Assembly (NCBI GenBank): GCA_022393335.1
Contig: JAJEKB010000411.1
Location: forward strand, 128,062-192,061
Length of the DNA: 64,000 nucleotides
Reading direction: 5' to 3'
Source of the DNA: Macrotrachela quadricornifera
Taxonomy: Eukaryota; Rotifera; Eurotatoria; Philodinida; Philodinidae
Each line of letters starts with the position of its first letter. The first letter of the stretch is position 1. The translations under genes and the position numbers were made by a program. Shown in pieces: positions 36,719 through 49,461 of this stretch. The notes beneath the pieces are model-generated. The model worked only from the letters and a program-made list of their open reading frames with translations, had not been told where the DNA came from and did not search any database.

Positions 36719-39700
36719 TTAATGTGATTTATTCATATGCATAAATAGTTTTTTTTGCCAAAAATCATTATAAATTGTAATTGCATCACATTGAATTGAA
36801 AAATGTCGAATTGGAATATTATTAAAACGTTTATTACCTGAATTATATCTAAAATAAATAAATTGTTTTTTTTATTTAAATATTTATTTTACAAAAGCAA
36901 AAGAAAATACTTGAACCATTTATCCACCATAATTTCACTAATAATATTAGGTCCAATACCATATAATTTTTCAATAATATCTGTATCAGATATATACGTA
37001 TAAACAGCACGAAATTGAAGACGATGATCACGAAAAAGTATAATAAAATGTCGAGCATCACTTAATTCAATTTCCTAATAATAATAATATAATATTTATT
37101 TAGACAAGAAAAAAGATAAAGAAATAAAAGCTAATTTACTCGAGATACAATATCACGTTGACGTGAATTAGCAGGACCAGCAAGAATAATTTGTTTAATT
37201 GAATTTAGTATTGTTTGTTTATTTGATTTCGTTGGTAAATATGTTTGATTTTGAACAAAACGTAATCCTTAAAACAAGAATAGTTTATTTAAAATAATCT
37301 TTATTATTATCAAATCATACCTCCTGATGCTGATAGAGCTACAGATGAAAGTGAACCACTTAATGATGAATCAATTGTTAAATCAAATGGTTCATCAATT
37401 GATTGTAAAGATTTTTTATTACTAATCATAGAAATATTTATTAAACTTCCACCAAATAATGCTGAAGGTCTTGTTGATTTTATTATTGGTATTGTTGCTT
37501 TAGAATTTAATGATGTAACGGAATTATAATGTTCATTTATATGACATATACTTGCAGCTCGATTCATTTTTGAACGAGATGCAGTTGTTGATGCTGTTAA
37601 TTTTGAAGATATATAATCATATCGTGATGTATTTCGTTTTGGTGTTTGCACTAAAAATTTTTATATTTAAATAAAAAAAACAAAATTCTTTTTTTTTTTT
37701 TACTTATTTTTTTTCCACTTGCAGTACTATATAAATCAAATGTTGAACCACCAAAACTAATATTATCATCAAATGAGTTTATTGATGCTTTACGTTTTAA
37801 ACGATTTCGATTTTTAGCAGCAGTAAAATAATAATCATGTGATGATGGCGGATCAGCTTCTAAACGTTTTTGTTCAATATGTGCTTGTAAAATTGTTTTA
37901 CGACGATGATTATCTTCTTGTCGTCGTTGATTAATATATTCTTCATAAAGATGATATTCATTTTGTTGTTCAAGTGTTGTTATTAAACGTTGATTTTTCT
38001 TTATTAATTGTTGTTCACGTCGTTGAATTTGTCGACGTATAAGTGCATCTCTTTTTGCTTGCATTCGTTCATGATCTTGACACTAATATTTGAATTTAAA
38101 AAAAAAATGATTTATTTATTTTTTAATTGAAATTATAATATATAATTACTTACGGTTAATGTTCTACCAAACGGTATAAATGCTAGATTAGTACCATTTA
38201 TTTGTATATTTTCATCGTCTATAAAATTATATAAAGAAAAATCTGTTATAGGTTCATCTTAATATTTAAAAAAAAATTATCTGTTTTATTAATTAGTTAG
38301 TAATGAATAGATTTCAGTTATTAAAAGATATACATCTTCGTATCTCTCCTGTTCATGTGAACTACATGTAGAGTTCATTAGATTCAGATAGAAATCTAGA
38401 ATTTATTTATACAAAAAAAAGTACATCAAATGTTGGGAGCAGCTATCAAATTCGGATTAGAAAATTTCATTAAGATTTTTAAGATTACGATTTGAGTCTA
38501 GATACAAGGAAGTATTAGTTAATCAGATGAGAGTCTATAAATTCTTCAATCCGATGAACTGTATAAATCACATATTCATTTGATTTACATTATTCATCAT
38601 AAGCTCCACAACATATGAGACGTCGTACGGCCTTGATCATTTTCTATTAAATTTTTACCTGAGATACAACTAAAACACTGATTGCAAACAGTCGATCTAA
38701 GGTCTATCGATTGAAATGGATTGGAGTTATGAATTTAAACGGTAGTTTTACCTCTGATTACATCCAAATCAACATTCACAATTTTTATGGAAAACAGTCG
38801 AAATGTTAAAAGATTTCTAGCGAAAAGTCGATTAGAATCAACAAACTGAACAATAACTTAATAACTGAACGAGACTTCTAGGAACTTTACTGTTTTCCAT
38901 GAAAAATGTGAATATTGATTTAGTGATAATCAGAAGGTGAAACCAGTGCCTGAACTATAACTCTAGTCTATTGCAATCGATAGATCTTGGAATGGTGCTT
39001 GCGATCACAGTTTTTTAAGTTGTAAATCGAAGCCGTGCGAAGTTTTACGCACTTCGAAGTTTATAGCTAATAATGCATATCTAAAATTAATTAATGAAGA
39101 CGAACAAAAACATATTGAATCTAAAAGTAATTATGCGATCTACACAGAACATATTCATGTTTTTCGTTTATCTTGAATAGTTTTATTCAAAGTTTCAAAT
39201 AAATGATTATATCAATAGAAATTTTTAGATATGTAATCATAATAACTATATATCGATTTCTATTATTATATTAATTTATATAAAATATAGTGTTAGTTGA
39301 TTTCAAAATTTTGATAAGAACATCTCCTTATCTAAATATCATTGTGATTAAGACAAATGATATATCATTGAAAATATTAATTTGAAGATAGTTAAAGTTC
39401 GTATCAATATAATTAGATAGACATTATTTTTGTTTATAGCAATATACACAATTTTTTTTAAGCAAGGCCTAGACCTTCTGAAATACTATTAAGAAAATGA
39501 AATATATATAATCAATACTCATATCAAATCAAAGGACACACTAATTGTATGAAGAAAAATGACTAAGAAATATGATTGTAATTATTTAAATATTTTTGAT
39601 AAAGACTTTAATCAATCGTTTTTAATAAAACATATACTTTACCATTTGATTTTATTTCCGATATAATTTGTTTTGGTTGTTCATCAATTGTATATCCATT

Positions 39701-41129
39701 TGAAAATCTTTTTAATTTATCTTTAATATCATTTAATTCTGCACTTAATTTATTTAATACTGGTGTTGACTGATATTGATTTTTATTATTATTTGATAAA
39801 TATGTTGTTTCTTCTTTAGTTTTTATACGTTGATTTATAATAGAATTTGATGTTGATGATGATGATGATGATTTTATTTGCATATCAAGTATTTCAGTAC
39901 CAAATTGTTTTTTCCATAATTCTCGTAAAATCTGTATAATTGCAAGCATTTCTTCTTTAGATAATGGTTTACTTAGATCAATAATAGCAGAATTTTTTAT
40001 TATTGATGAATCAATAATATCATCATTATTTGTTGTTTTTGTTCCATCACTTAAACCAGAATCACTCGGTGATTCTTCCATAAGACATGGTAATATTGAT
40101 GAAGAATGATAAATATAAGGTGTAGATATTGAAGGTTCATTATGTGAAAGATAGACATTCTAAAAAAAATAATAAAATTTCAAATTCAAGATTTTTTTTT
40201 GAATGTATACCTCAAGTGTTAAAATTGAAGATGATGATGAAGGAGGTGGGGGAAGAGGAGGAGAAGACGATGATTGTTCTCCTACTACTGTTGAAGAAAA
40301 CACTTGATCTGGTAAAGTAGAAGATGATGTGGATGATGATGATGATGAAAGATGACGACATAAACGTTGTTTTTTAGCATCAAGTAAAGCTCTAGAAAAA
40401 AAAATTGTAATAAATATATCATTGACTATTGTTCAATATACATAAAACTGATATGAATTGAGATATTGATCTTTTCTTCTTTTTTTTTTATGTATGTCAT
40501 GTCATATGTGTGTACTCAAAATCATATATTTCATCGATTTGAATATATATAGACTATTTAGCGTTTTTTTTTTATTTCATATTCTTTGCTGTCTTGTGTT
40601 CACTTTATGTGTATGCATATTAATCGTCATGCAATGTCTGCATAATAACGAATTCTTTTATTAATCCTATAATTATTCTTTTTTTATCCTATTATTAATG
40701 TTATGACAGATTATCTATAGTATCAATCAGTCAATTGTCACAATCACTGTAAATTTATTTGAGTATGAATATATATATTGACATAGATCATTCAACCAAA
40801 AAATAAGTATTACATCATTTCAATTCAATTGAAGAATATTTTTACCTGATACGATGTAATTTTTCTTGTAGTTCATTATTATTAGTATTAATTGATGATA
40901 TCAATGAAGAATGATCAGTAATTGGAGTATGATTTAAACGTATTCTTGCTTGTGCTTGCCATGTTGTTAATGGTTTTTGAAAATTACATAATGATGATGA
41001 TGATGATGAATAAAATTCATTGGTTTTATTTTGATAAGTATTATGATTTTGAGCAATCCAATGTGATATATAACTTGTTGGTGTTGTTATATCAGAATTT
41101 GAACTATTAACAATAGTCGTCATTCTCAT
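36719..41129 (-). CDS. CAMSAP/Patronin homologue with CKK domain
   Basis: CAMSAP/Patronin proteins bind and protect microtubule minus ends through a C-terminal CKK domain. Nine phase-consistent exons: 41129-40846, 40391-40211, 40159-39643, 38257-38154, 38082-37704, 37650-37321, 37267-37140, 37074-36911, 36848-36719; about 738 aa. The CKK domain fills the last three exons: KSNKQTILNSIKQIILAG, DARHFIILFRDHRLQFRAVY, YGIGPNIISEIMVDKWFKY, then GNKRFNNIPIRHFSIQCDAI and NDFWQKK, matching the family's ILFRD, KYSSDRKQFN.IP and DA.TIH..LW pattern. Before it a basic coiled coil (KRDALIRRQIQRREQQLIKK) occupies the usual place. The first three exons are Ser/Asn-rich with coiled-coil hints (SKEEMLAIIQILRELWKKQF). 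They join through a 1.4-kb intron whose phase (1) agrees on both sides; an alternative is a separate gene ending at 39608. No N-terminal CH domain is seen. Confidence 0.85.
38258..39642 (-). other. Long third intron of the CAMSAP gene
   Basis: A 1.4 kb intron inferred from phase agreement between donor g|gtaaag (39643/39642) and acceptor aag|at (38258/38257). It contains a fold-back element. If the intron is wrong, the upstream reading frame ends with a stop at 39608-39610. Confidence 0.6.
38674..39014. mobile_element. Long imperfect inverted-repeat (fold-back) element in CAMSAP intron
   Basis: The left half (38674 to about 38835) and the reverse complement of the right half (39014 to about 38865) align over some 150 bp. 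Shared blocks include gatctatcgattg / ggtctatcgattg, gagttat, ttctgatta, aaatcaacattcaca and atggaaaacagt. Identity is roughly three quarters, so it is older than the 7200-7577 element. There is no coding capacity. Confidence 0.75.
40325..40350. repeat. GAT-type trinucleotide repeat encoding poly-Ser
   Basis: A (GAT)n-like tract, read as TCA-type Ser codons on the minus strand, lies within CAMSAP exon 2. Similar tracts occur at about 39853-39875 and 40990-41010 in exons 3 and 1. Confidence 0.65.
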
Positions 41130-44100
41130 CCGTATTGTTCAATTCGTTTTTTTTTGTTCTTTTTGGGATATTGATGAAATTTACTATCTTAAATATAATA
41201 TGTGATATAAATTTGAATGTATAAGATTATGTTTGGCCCTGGTTTAACAATCGTGTGTCAACATGTCACTGACAAGTATGTAAGTAACGAAGAATATATA
41301 TATATATATATAATCAAGAAAGAAAAAAAAGAGAAAAAAAGTGACATATATATAGACAAAATATAGGATAGAAGCTATTTGAATAAGATTAGCCTTAGGT
41401 GAGAATTCACATATATACAGAGAGCATATTCAGCTCATAGTACGTTCAAACTAAACGATTGAACACTAATTCATATATATGTATATATATATATAAACGT
41501 GAAGAAATGATGCAATCGAAAATTTGATACTCATGTGAATAAAATAAAAATTGAAGAGAGAGAGCGAGACAGACAGACAGAGAACGAGAGTAGTCATTTT
41601 TACTTTTTATATTCGATTTATTTCTTTAATAGAAAACTTCATTTTTTGTTTAATGTTATATTAAAAAAGTTCCTATTATTACTATTTACTATTCATCAAT
41701 AAACTAAGTAGTATATATAAGATAGTAGTTCATGAAAAAGAGAAAAAAAACGACTCATATCAGTCTAATTTAAATGATAAAAAGTATGTTAGTGTACATA
41801 TATACAGTGACAGTCAAGGTAGATAGAACCGAAGACCTTGCTCTCTTTTCTCAATGATTCTCGATATGCATTTTGGTAAATGATGATACTCTTTAGGCTT
41901 TTTTTTTTATCCTTTGACTATAGACATCAATGACACGAAGCTTTATCCTACAGTTATAACATTTATAGGATATTATAATAATAATGATAAAAAGTTTATT
42001 ATGTGTCTTACTTATGATATTTTTATACTTGATTAATTTCAATTTTATAAATGATACATTTATTTGAAAGTATTTTATCTTTTGATTAAGTGATAAAATA
42101 AGAAAAAAAAAGTCAGACGTGAGACTGTCTCATCACTTCGATACGATCAATGTTCTTTGTATATAACTATGTTCTTCTTTTTCTGTTTGGGCTTCATGTA
42201 TACATACATGTATGTATACATATATATATCATCTATACATATGACCTTCTTTTTTTTTCTTTTCCGTTTTTAAAAGTAAAATCGATGAAATGGCTTGAGC
42301 ACGCAAACGAAAGTGTAGAAAAAAGGAGGAGTAAATATAAACGTAAGAAAATAACAACAAAAATTTAAATGTCAGTTATAGTAATAAATAAAAAGAAAAT
42401 ACTATTGATACTTTTTCTTTTTTATAGATCAATTTTTGACTTCAGTAATGTATACCTTTTGAAGTACAATAATTATGGTGTTCAATCGAGTGTATCATTA
42501 TTCTTTTAAACACAATAAGTGTCGCGATCGGACAGGTTGTCGGTTATTATTACTACACGTAGGAGTATACTTGTTATAATAAGGTCTAATCAAGAAGATA
42601 TACAATAGATGTATGATAATATGAGAATAATTTGTATATATATGAGTCTTCGTTCATATGTTATAAATGCAAGTGTGAATATGAATAAGGAGATATATTG
42701 ATAGGTACGATGCATCTTATGAGAATATGAACGGATGGTACAATTGAATGAACATGAAATAGAAGAAAAAGAAAAAAAAAGAATAATATGGTATAATAAA
42801 TAGAACAGAGGTGTATAATAGTATCTATAGCGAACATAACCTTGTATCTTCGATTTAGGTTTCAAAATGTGGAATCATATACATATGTGAATATACGACA
42901 TGTGTTAGAAGATAAAAGGATATAATTCAATAATAAAAATTCTCTTTAAATATAATTTAATTCATGAATAGTTTTCAATATTTGAACTAATGCGAAATAA
43001 AACTATGTTAATAAATGTAAAAAGATATGTATATATGAACATAATGATCTCAATGAAATATTTTCATTGTAGTAAATAATAAAGTTAGTTATATCAATTA
43101 GTTTATCATACAATCTTCAAGAAAAAAACTGAATATCTCAAGGTAAATTAGCGTCTGGTTTAGACAAAATCAGTGTCAATAAGAATATTGTCTGCTGAAA
43201 CAAGACGTATATTATTGATATCAAATGAAGACCATGGCCATCTTTTACATAAGAAGGTCGAAGACTCGATCATGAATAGTATTCAGAAAAAAAACCGTGT
43301 CAGCTAAATTTCCAGATTAATTATTGCCAGAATATTGTTAAAATTTATACATGTTATTTCAATCAATAATTGTATGCAAATTATGTTTTTGTATGTTCAT
43401 TCTAAAAATGAAATAAACTAATGAAAATGATGAACGAATTCATTTTATTACAAATTCTGTTTGATTATAGAAAATAAACAAGATTAAATTCATCAAAAAT
43501 TATTTGTACTATTTTTCATTATCAATTTTCCTAGCATTTCATTTCATATGAATATTTCTCAAAAGAATAATGTGTACAAAGAAAATCATATTTGTTAGAA
43601 ATAGTTTTTATATATCTATATATAATTTAAAATTGAACTAACTTTCTTGATAGAATAACAGTCCGATATCATTATTGATATTTTAATAAATAAAAATACA
43701 TATGTAGTTTTTGATTGGATATATGCATTCTACTCGTTAATTACTTTTCTCTTTTTAGGTTCGAAAATATTTTTATTCTTGTATAGAGATATATTACAGA
43801 CAGATGAAAAAGTAAAAAGAGAAAGCGAAAAAATATAAAAAAGGCTTGAGATAGTACAGAGAGACTGATGATGAGTGTCTTTTGTCTCGATATGTAGATC
43901 AGGTTGAGTACTGGTGTAGATTATATGATGTAATATTTGTTTGTATAGTTCGTTACATATATCTTTACCATGGACTTCTAATGTGTTGTCGTTGTTTGAA
44001 TGAGCTTTTGTACTAGCTTGATTTGATAATGTCAATGTATTACATTGTATTATCTTGGGATTGTTACTGATTTTATGAATGTATTTCATAGATATGTATG

Positions 44101-45287
44101 AGAATAGACTTAGAACTGCTCGTATAGATTTACTGTGGATAATGCATAATCGTTTTCAAGTCTTATCATTTGCTATGAACGAAACTGGAAATCTATATGT
44201 GACAATAATTTGTGCCATTCGTTTATATATATATTTAACATGCTTTTATCATTTAGCTTAGATATTAATCTTAAAAGGAATTGTAGAAGACCAATTTGAT
44301 CAACAATCGTTGATTCTATATGATTAAGATAACATCATTATCGATGATTATATCCAAATATTTTGCTATATTAAATGGTTTCATAGCTGTAACTTCTACT
44401 TTGACTAATACTGAATTCTTGTATTTCTTTTTTGACTAAGGACCGGTATGCATTAATTTTGTTTTTATTGATTCTAATTTCTTTCCTGACTAATTTGATC
44501 TATGGAAATAAATATTATTTTATCGTTTGGATTATATGCTGCATAAAGAACTTTTCAAATGCTACAATGATGATTAAATGTAGTAATATTAGTTCATAGG
44601 ATTTCTTCAGAATACTACCAATGAAATAGATCAAATATAACTATTCACAAAATTTTTGTCTCATAATAAAAAAAATTAAAAAACAATATCAATAAATACA
44701 TGACTTATCACTTTATGAGTTAAAATTAACAAAAAAAAAACAAAATATTTTTTTTAAATATCTTTTATATCTGATCATTGATAATAAAAGAATGTAAATC
44801 TTATGATAATACACGACATCTGTATTAATAAACATTGTTTTTAGTTCATGAAAGGATAAGTTCTTTGATCGAACCAATGGGAAAATCTAAAACAAAAAAC
44901 AACAACAATAAAAGAAAGGAACGCAAAAGAGAAAAAAAAATTCTTCAGCTTTTCGATCGTTCTTCATCTTGGATCTTATTCATTATTTTACATCACTATT
45001 GTTCATATTTTCAAATAAACCTAAGTGTAATATATAAATATTTTATATATTTAACATATTTCTATTCATTATTAAATAAAAAATAAAAAAAAAACATTTA
45101 TTTGATTATATATACTATTTATATTTTATTCTTTTTATGTAATAGAATAATCATTAATCGAAAACATGTGAAATGTCATGCGATATTTCACGTGTTTATT
45201 TTTTCTCTTTTACTAAGATAATAAATTCATTTAAATTGATAATTTTTTTTATAGATAAATGAATATTAAAAAATAAATTTTTAGATA
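41130..45287. other. Gene-free stretch with microsatellites
   Basis: No supportable gene over 4.2 kb. It holds several (TA)n tracts (about 41295-41312, 41478-41496, 42220-42240), a GA-rich tract (about 41555-41590) and a perfect 22-bp palindrome at about 42197-42218 (gtatacatacatgtatgtatac). The CAMSAP promoter and any upstream exons (for example for a missing CH domain) would lie here, but I see none. Confidence 0.5.
42197..42218. repeat. Perfect 22-bp palindrome
   Basis: The sequence gtatacatacatgtatgtatac equals its reverse complement and continues into a (TA)n run. Most likely microsatellite-derived. Confidence 0.7.
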
Positions 45288-46355
45288 ATGCAATCATCAT
45301 TAAGTAATATAGGAGGTAATGGTATATATCCATCCTCATCTTCATTTCGTATCCGTAATAATTCATATTCAACAACACCATTTATAAATAATTATCAATC
45401 AACATCACCAATTATTTGGTCTAATCCACCTCCATTACAAATTCCATCATCACCATTACTATTAAATAATGGTCAAACAACATCAATACAACAATTTCTT
45501 AATTCTGATATGCTTGCATCTATGTCAAGAAGTAATTCTCAACCAGATTTAACAGCTACATTAACAACAGTACAATCATCTACTAATCAGTTAACATCAT
45601 CAAAATCTATGTCAGTTTGTTCCGATGATTTATATATGGATATAAGTGGTTGTAATAATTCAAGTGTTGTTGATGATTTATTTCTTGGTATTGAAGCTGA
45701 TTTTATTGGTACATCAGATTTATCGGATTTTTTTGAGAATGATTATTTTTCTGAATTAGATGATACACGTTCATTATTTCAACAATTAGCTAATACTTCT
45801 AGTCCATTACAAGCACCACCACCACAACGTAGTGCACCATCATCACCAAAACCACAACCAAAAAATCGTACAAATACAAATGGACGACAATTACCAACAA
45901 AATTATGGTCAAAAATGACAAGTCATGAACAAATATCAGCAACAGAAGATCTAACACGCATTATAAATGAACAACTTGGAAGACGTGAACAATTTGAAAT
46001 TATACGAATATTACAACCAGATGGACCACAATTATTACCACATCAAACAGAATTTATTTTAGATTTTTCTCGTATGAATGATGATAAACATCGACGTATA
46101 AGAAATATAATTAAATTTAATTTAATTGGTAATAGTGGTTCAATGAATGATGAAAGTGATGGTTATTCATCATTATCATCAAATAAAAGTGATCCATTAT
46201 CTCAACGTATTGAAAAAGCATTAAAATTACGTCAACGTAAAGAACAACGACAAGCAGCTAAAGAACATCGTTCAGGTTTATTTAATGCTCAACATCATCA
46301 AGTACTTGAATTAACAAAATGCGATGAAGATATTGAAGTGGATATTTTGTCGTAA
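45288..46355 (+). CDS. Single-exon Ser-rich protein, possibly FAM199X-like
   Basis: A 355-aa open frame without introns, unusual among its neighbours. The first 190 residues are Ser/Asn/Pro-rich and probably disordered, with an acidic patch (SDLSDFFENDYFSELDD). A conserved-looking block follows at about residues 205-280: TKLWSKMTSHEQISATEDL, TRIINEQLGRREQFEIIRIL, LLPHQTEFILDF and DDKHRRIRNIIKFN. Next are DGYSSLSSNKSD and a basic helix (QRIEKALKLRQRKEQRQAAK), then an acidic end. The block reminds me of the FAM199X family (function unknown), but I cannot align it here, so treat this as a tentative lead. An acceptor-like taaatttttag ends 3 nt before the ATG, so an upstream non-coding exon or trans-spliced leader may precede it. 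A lack of introns could also mark an old retrocopy. Confidence 0.8.
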   Translation: MQSSLSNIGGNGIYPSSSSFRIRNNSYSTTPFINNYQSTSPIIWSNPPPLQIPSSPLLLNNGQTTSIQQFLNSDMLASMSRSNSQPDLTATLTTVQSSTNQLTSSKSMSVCSDDLYMDISGCNNSSVVDDLFLGIEADFIGTSDLSDFFENDYFSELDDTRSLFQQLANTSSPLQAPPPQRSAPSSPKPQPKNRTNTNGRQLPTKLWSKMTSHEQISATEDLTRIINEQLGRREQFEIIRILQPDGPQLLPHQTEFILDFSRMNDDKHRRIRNIIKFNLIGNSGSMNDESDGYSSLSSNKSDPLSQRIEKALKLRQRKEQRQAAKEHRSGLFNAQHHQVLELTKCDEDIEVDILS

Positions 46356-48873
46356 TCTTTGTTTATATATATTTATATATATCTATAAATATATGTAATT
46401 GTTGCTCGTTGTTAACTGTCAAACTTTCTCATTTTTCCATACAATTGCAATTGTACTTTCTTTTTTTTTCTCTTTATTTGTACCTATGTTGTTTTTTTTT
46501 CTCTGTGCACTTGTTTGTGCGTGTGTGTGTGTGTGTGTGTGAGTGTATATGAGGATTGGTGACGAAAAAAAGAAAACGAAAAAAATTGAAGAAGTGACAT
46601 TTTTATTTAAAGAAAAAAAGTTTTAATTTACATTTTATTTGAATTTAGTCATTTATTATTTATAGTAAATTGAACATTTTTCAATATGTATATATTCAAA
46701 TAATTAATTTAAAAAGAAAAGATATAATTGATATTTTTATTTCTATTCTAAAATAATTAATTATTATAAAACTAGATTAGAATAAAATAAAAATATTAAG
46801 ACATTTTAATCAATTCAATGTCTTGCATTATAATGACCTTTATATTATCTAGATTTTTGTATTACTATTTGAAGTATAGTCATAAAAAAATGTTCGACAA
46901 TGTAATGTAAAAATGAAAATTTAATAGAATAGAAATATATGTAGTGATCTTATATTCTTTTGGCTATAAAAATAGAGCCTAGAAACCGAAATTCATCTAT
47001 GTTTATAGCATAGTTACCATCTGTTGTCTATCGCCTAAGGAATTATCCGCAGTAACTAGGGTTCAAACGGTCAAGGACACGATTATAATGACTACTTAGT
47101 CATGATGATTTAGATTAACCGACCAGTATGGGTTAAAAATAATAAGCATTACTAATGATTTACTGTAATTTGATTATTGTTCAATGCTGTATAAATGAGT
47201 AAAAGATTTGTGAATAAATTGAAAATAAATAAATGAATATGAATATTTAACTATGATAAATAAAAATCATATTTTTAAGGAAAATTGTATTGTTATCTAT
47301 AATATTAATTTAATTCAATGATTAGAAATGAATATATTTTATTTGAAAGCAAAACAATAAAATCTTACTGTTAATGATACCTAATGCTGATATTTATGCC
47401 TTTTTCATAGTATTTTTTCTTAATTGGCTAACATTATCTATACGAATATAAAAAAAAAAGATAGTCACTCTGACGCAGTTTGAATTCAAAAAAAAATTAT
47501 TTAAAGGATATGATCTTTATTTTTTAACGTATACGGATCACTTAATTCAGATGATTTTCATACTCTTTTACATAGTATTTTGAACTATATTTATCAGATA
47601 ATCATTATAGTCATATTATGTTACAAACAGGTAAATACATGTGAATTCATGATTATATCTACATGCGATTATGGTCGTATTACTATTCTGTCAGTCTAGA
47701 AGAACATGAATTAATTATTGACAAATGTTATGTGTGTTATTATTAGATTTACACTATACATTCTAAAAATAAATCGTTTTGTCGCGAATCAAATTATGAT
47801 TTTGAATTGATCTCGATATCAAAATCGAAAACCTATTCTTTATCTTTGACAATTCTGTAAAAAGTATTCGAGAACAGTTGAGAAACATAATTTGATTTCT
47901 GAATGCATGAAAATCTATTTCGTTCGACTTTCGGGAAAACGATTATTTTTAAAATTTAAGTTAAAGAATGCAAATGAACAATTAGTTTCTCTAAAAATTG
48001 TTCAAGGCTCTACACTAGCTATACAACATTATAATACTAACAAATATAGCAAAGATCAAATCATACACCTACCTATAGTTACCAAATATCCGCGAATATT
48101 ATTTTTTATTCATTTAACTTACTTAACAATATTATTTTTTTTTCATTGAAATATGATTGGTATTGCTGTTATTTGTTTTTTTGGTGCTGATGATTTATTG
48201 TAACAATATGTTTCTATATTTTGCAAGAGAATGAAAAAGAGATTGATATTGTATCATAGATGATTAAATGATGATAATGATGAAGGAATGCTTTACTTAT
48301 AATATTTATCACCAAAAGTTTTTGCATCAATCTTTTTCACATGCAATCAATCCATCTATCAAATATGCCTATAAACGACAAATCACCTGCCGTTTAACAT
48401 TAGATGATAGCGGACGTATGAATAAAGAAAAAGGAAATTGATATTCTGTTTTTTCCTTAAGCAAATCAGAATGAAAGCGGGAGGATGACATGAATTCCAA
48501 GGACATAATCACACTTAGACATGATTAAATATTGTATAGTAAGTTGTTAATATTGATAGAGAAATGATATAGGCGTGTACGGTTCACACTTCTTCTTTCT
48601 TGTTAGATAACTCATGACATATCAATCATTTCTATTAATATGATCATGTTAGAGAACAAGTGATTATTTCTTTGGAAAGATCTATACGTATGTGTGATCT
48701 TTCTCCATCATTCTATACACAATGACATTTTCCACAATTTGTTGTTGTTGTTGTTAGCATCAGTCTATTCATACTTTTTCTTTTTTTTTTCTTCTTTGCT
48801 TCTTCATCTGCTTATATCATATAGGATCAGAAGAGTAGTCAGTCAATCACTTTTGCCAGTGCATTTTTCTACA
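46356..48873. other. Intergenic spacer
   Basis: It holds the 3' UTR of the single-exon gene, a (GT)n microsatellite at about 46519-46541, and AT-rich DNA. A strong pyrimidine-rich acceptor ending in catatag (about 48813-48825) suggests the first Ig exon begins near 48826, with a non-coding 5' exon further upstream. Confidence 0.5.
46519..46541. repeat. (GT)n microsatellite
   Basis: About eleven GT units in the 3' flank of the single-exon gene. Confidence 0.9.
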
Positions 48874-49426
48874 ATGGCAACATCAAAAGCTGATACTGGT
48901 GAACTCTTTTTAAGTCGTCTCTCGGAAATTTATGTATGTCGTCCAGGTGATAATGTACTTCTTGAATGTTATGTTCATCATCAACGAGTTAAATCAATTG
49001 CATGGTATGCAAATGGTGAATTAGTTGATTTAAAAGGTTTTCGTATATGGCATCGATATCAATCAACAACAGGACAATGTACACTTTATATACGTTCTGT
49101 ACTTTATTCAGATGAAGGTTCATATTGTTGTGAAGCAACAAGTTTAGAAAATACTGTTGAAACATTAGAAATTAAATTAAAAATTGATAATTGTAATATA
49201 TCCTTCTATATATAAATATTATCGTTTTATTTGAATTTATTTAGATGATAAATCTTGGACTAAAATTCCTGTACTTCATATGGCTGGTCGTGTTACACCA
49301 GAAAGTAAGAAAAATTTCAATTTATTTTTTAATATATTCATCAAATAATAAAATACACATTAAAAGATTTTCATTAAAAATTTGAAAATAAAAATTTTAT
49401 TTTATAATTTATTAGTTATTTCGATT

Positions 49427-49461
<35 letters not shown>

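Noticed and set aside
39608..41129. A separate gene ending at the stop 39608-39610 instead of the 5' part of CAMSAP
   Set aside because: A donor g|gtaaag at 39643/39642 precedes the stop, and its phase 1 matches the acceptor at 38257, which otherwise lacks any upstream exon. I keep this as a real alternative but less likely.
44835..45086. A Lys/Asn-rich open frame just upstream of the single-exon gene
   Set aside because: Low-complexity translation of A-runs followed by T-runs; out of context and without a donor leading into 45288.
47060..47095. A tRNA-like B-box (agggttcaaacggtc)
   Set aside because: No matching A-box, acceptor stem or T-stem pairing could be found at the right spacing.
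48694..48873. A longer N-terminus for the Ig-domain gene with a Leu/Phe-rich, signal-like stretch
   Set aside because: The hydrophobic residues are the translation of T-rich polypyrimidine tract leading to an acceptor near 48825; the later ATG at 48874 is preferred.
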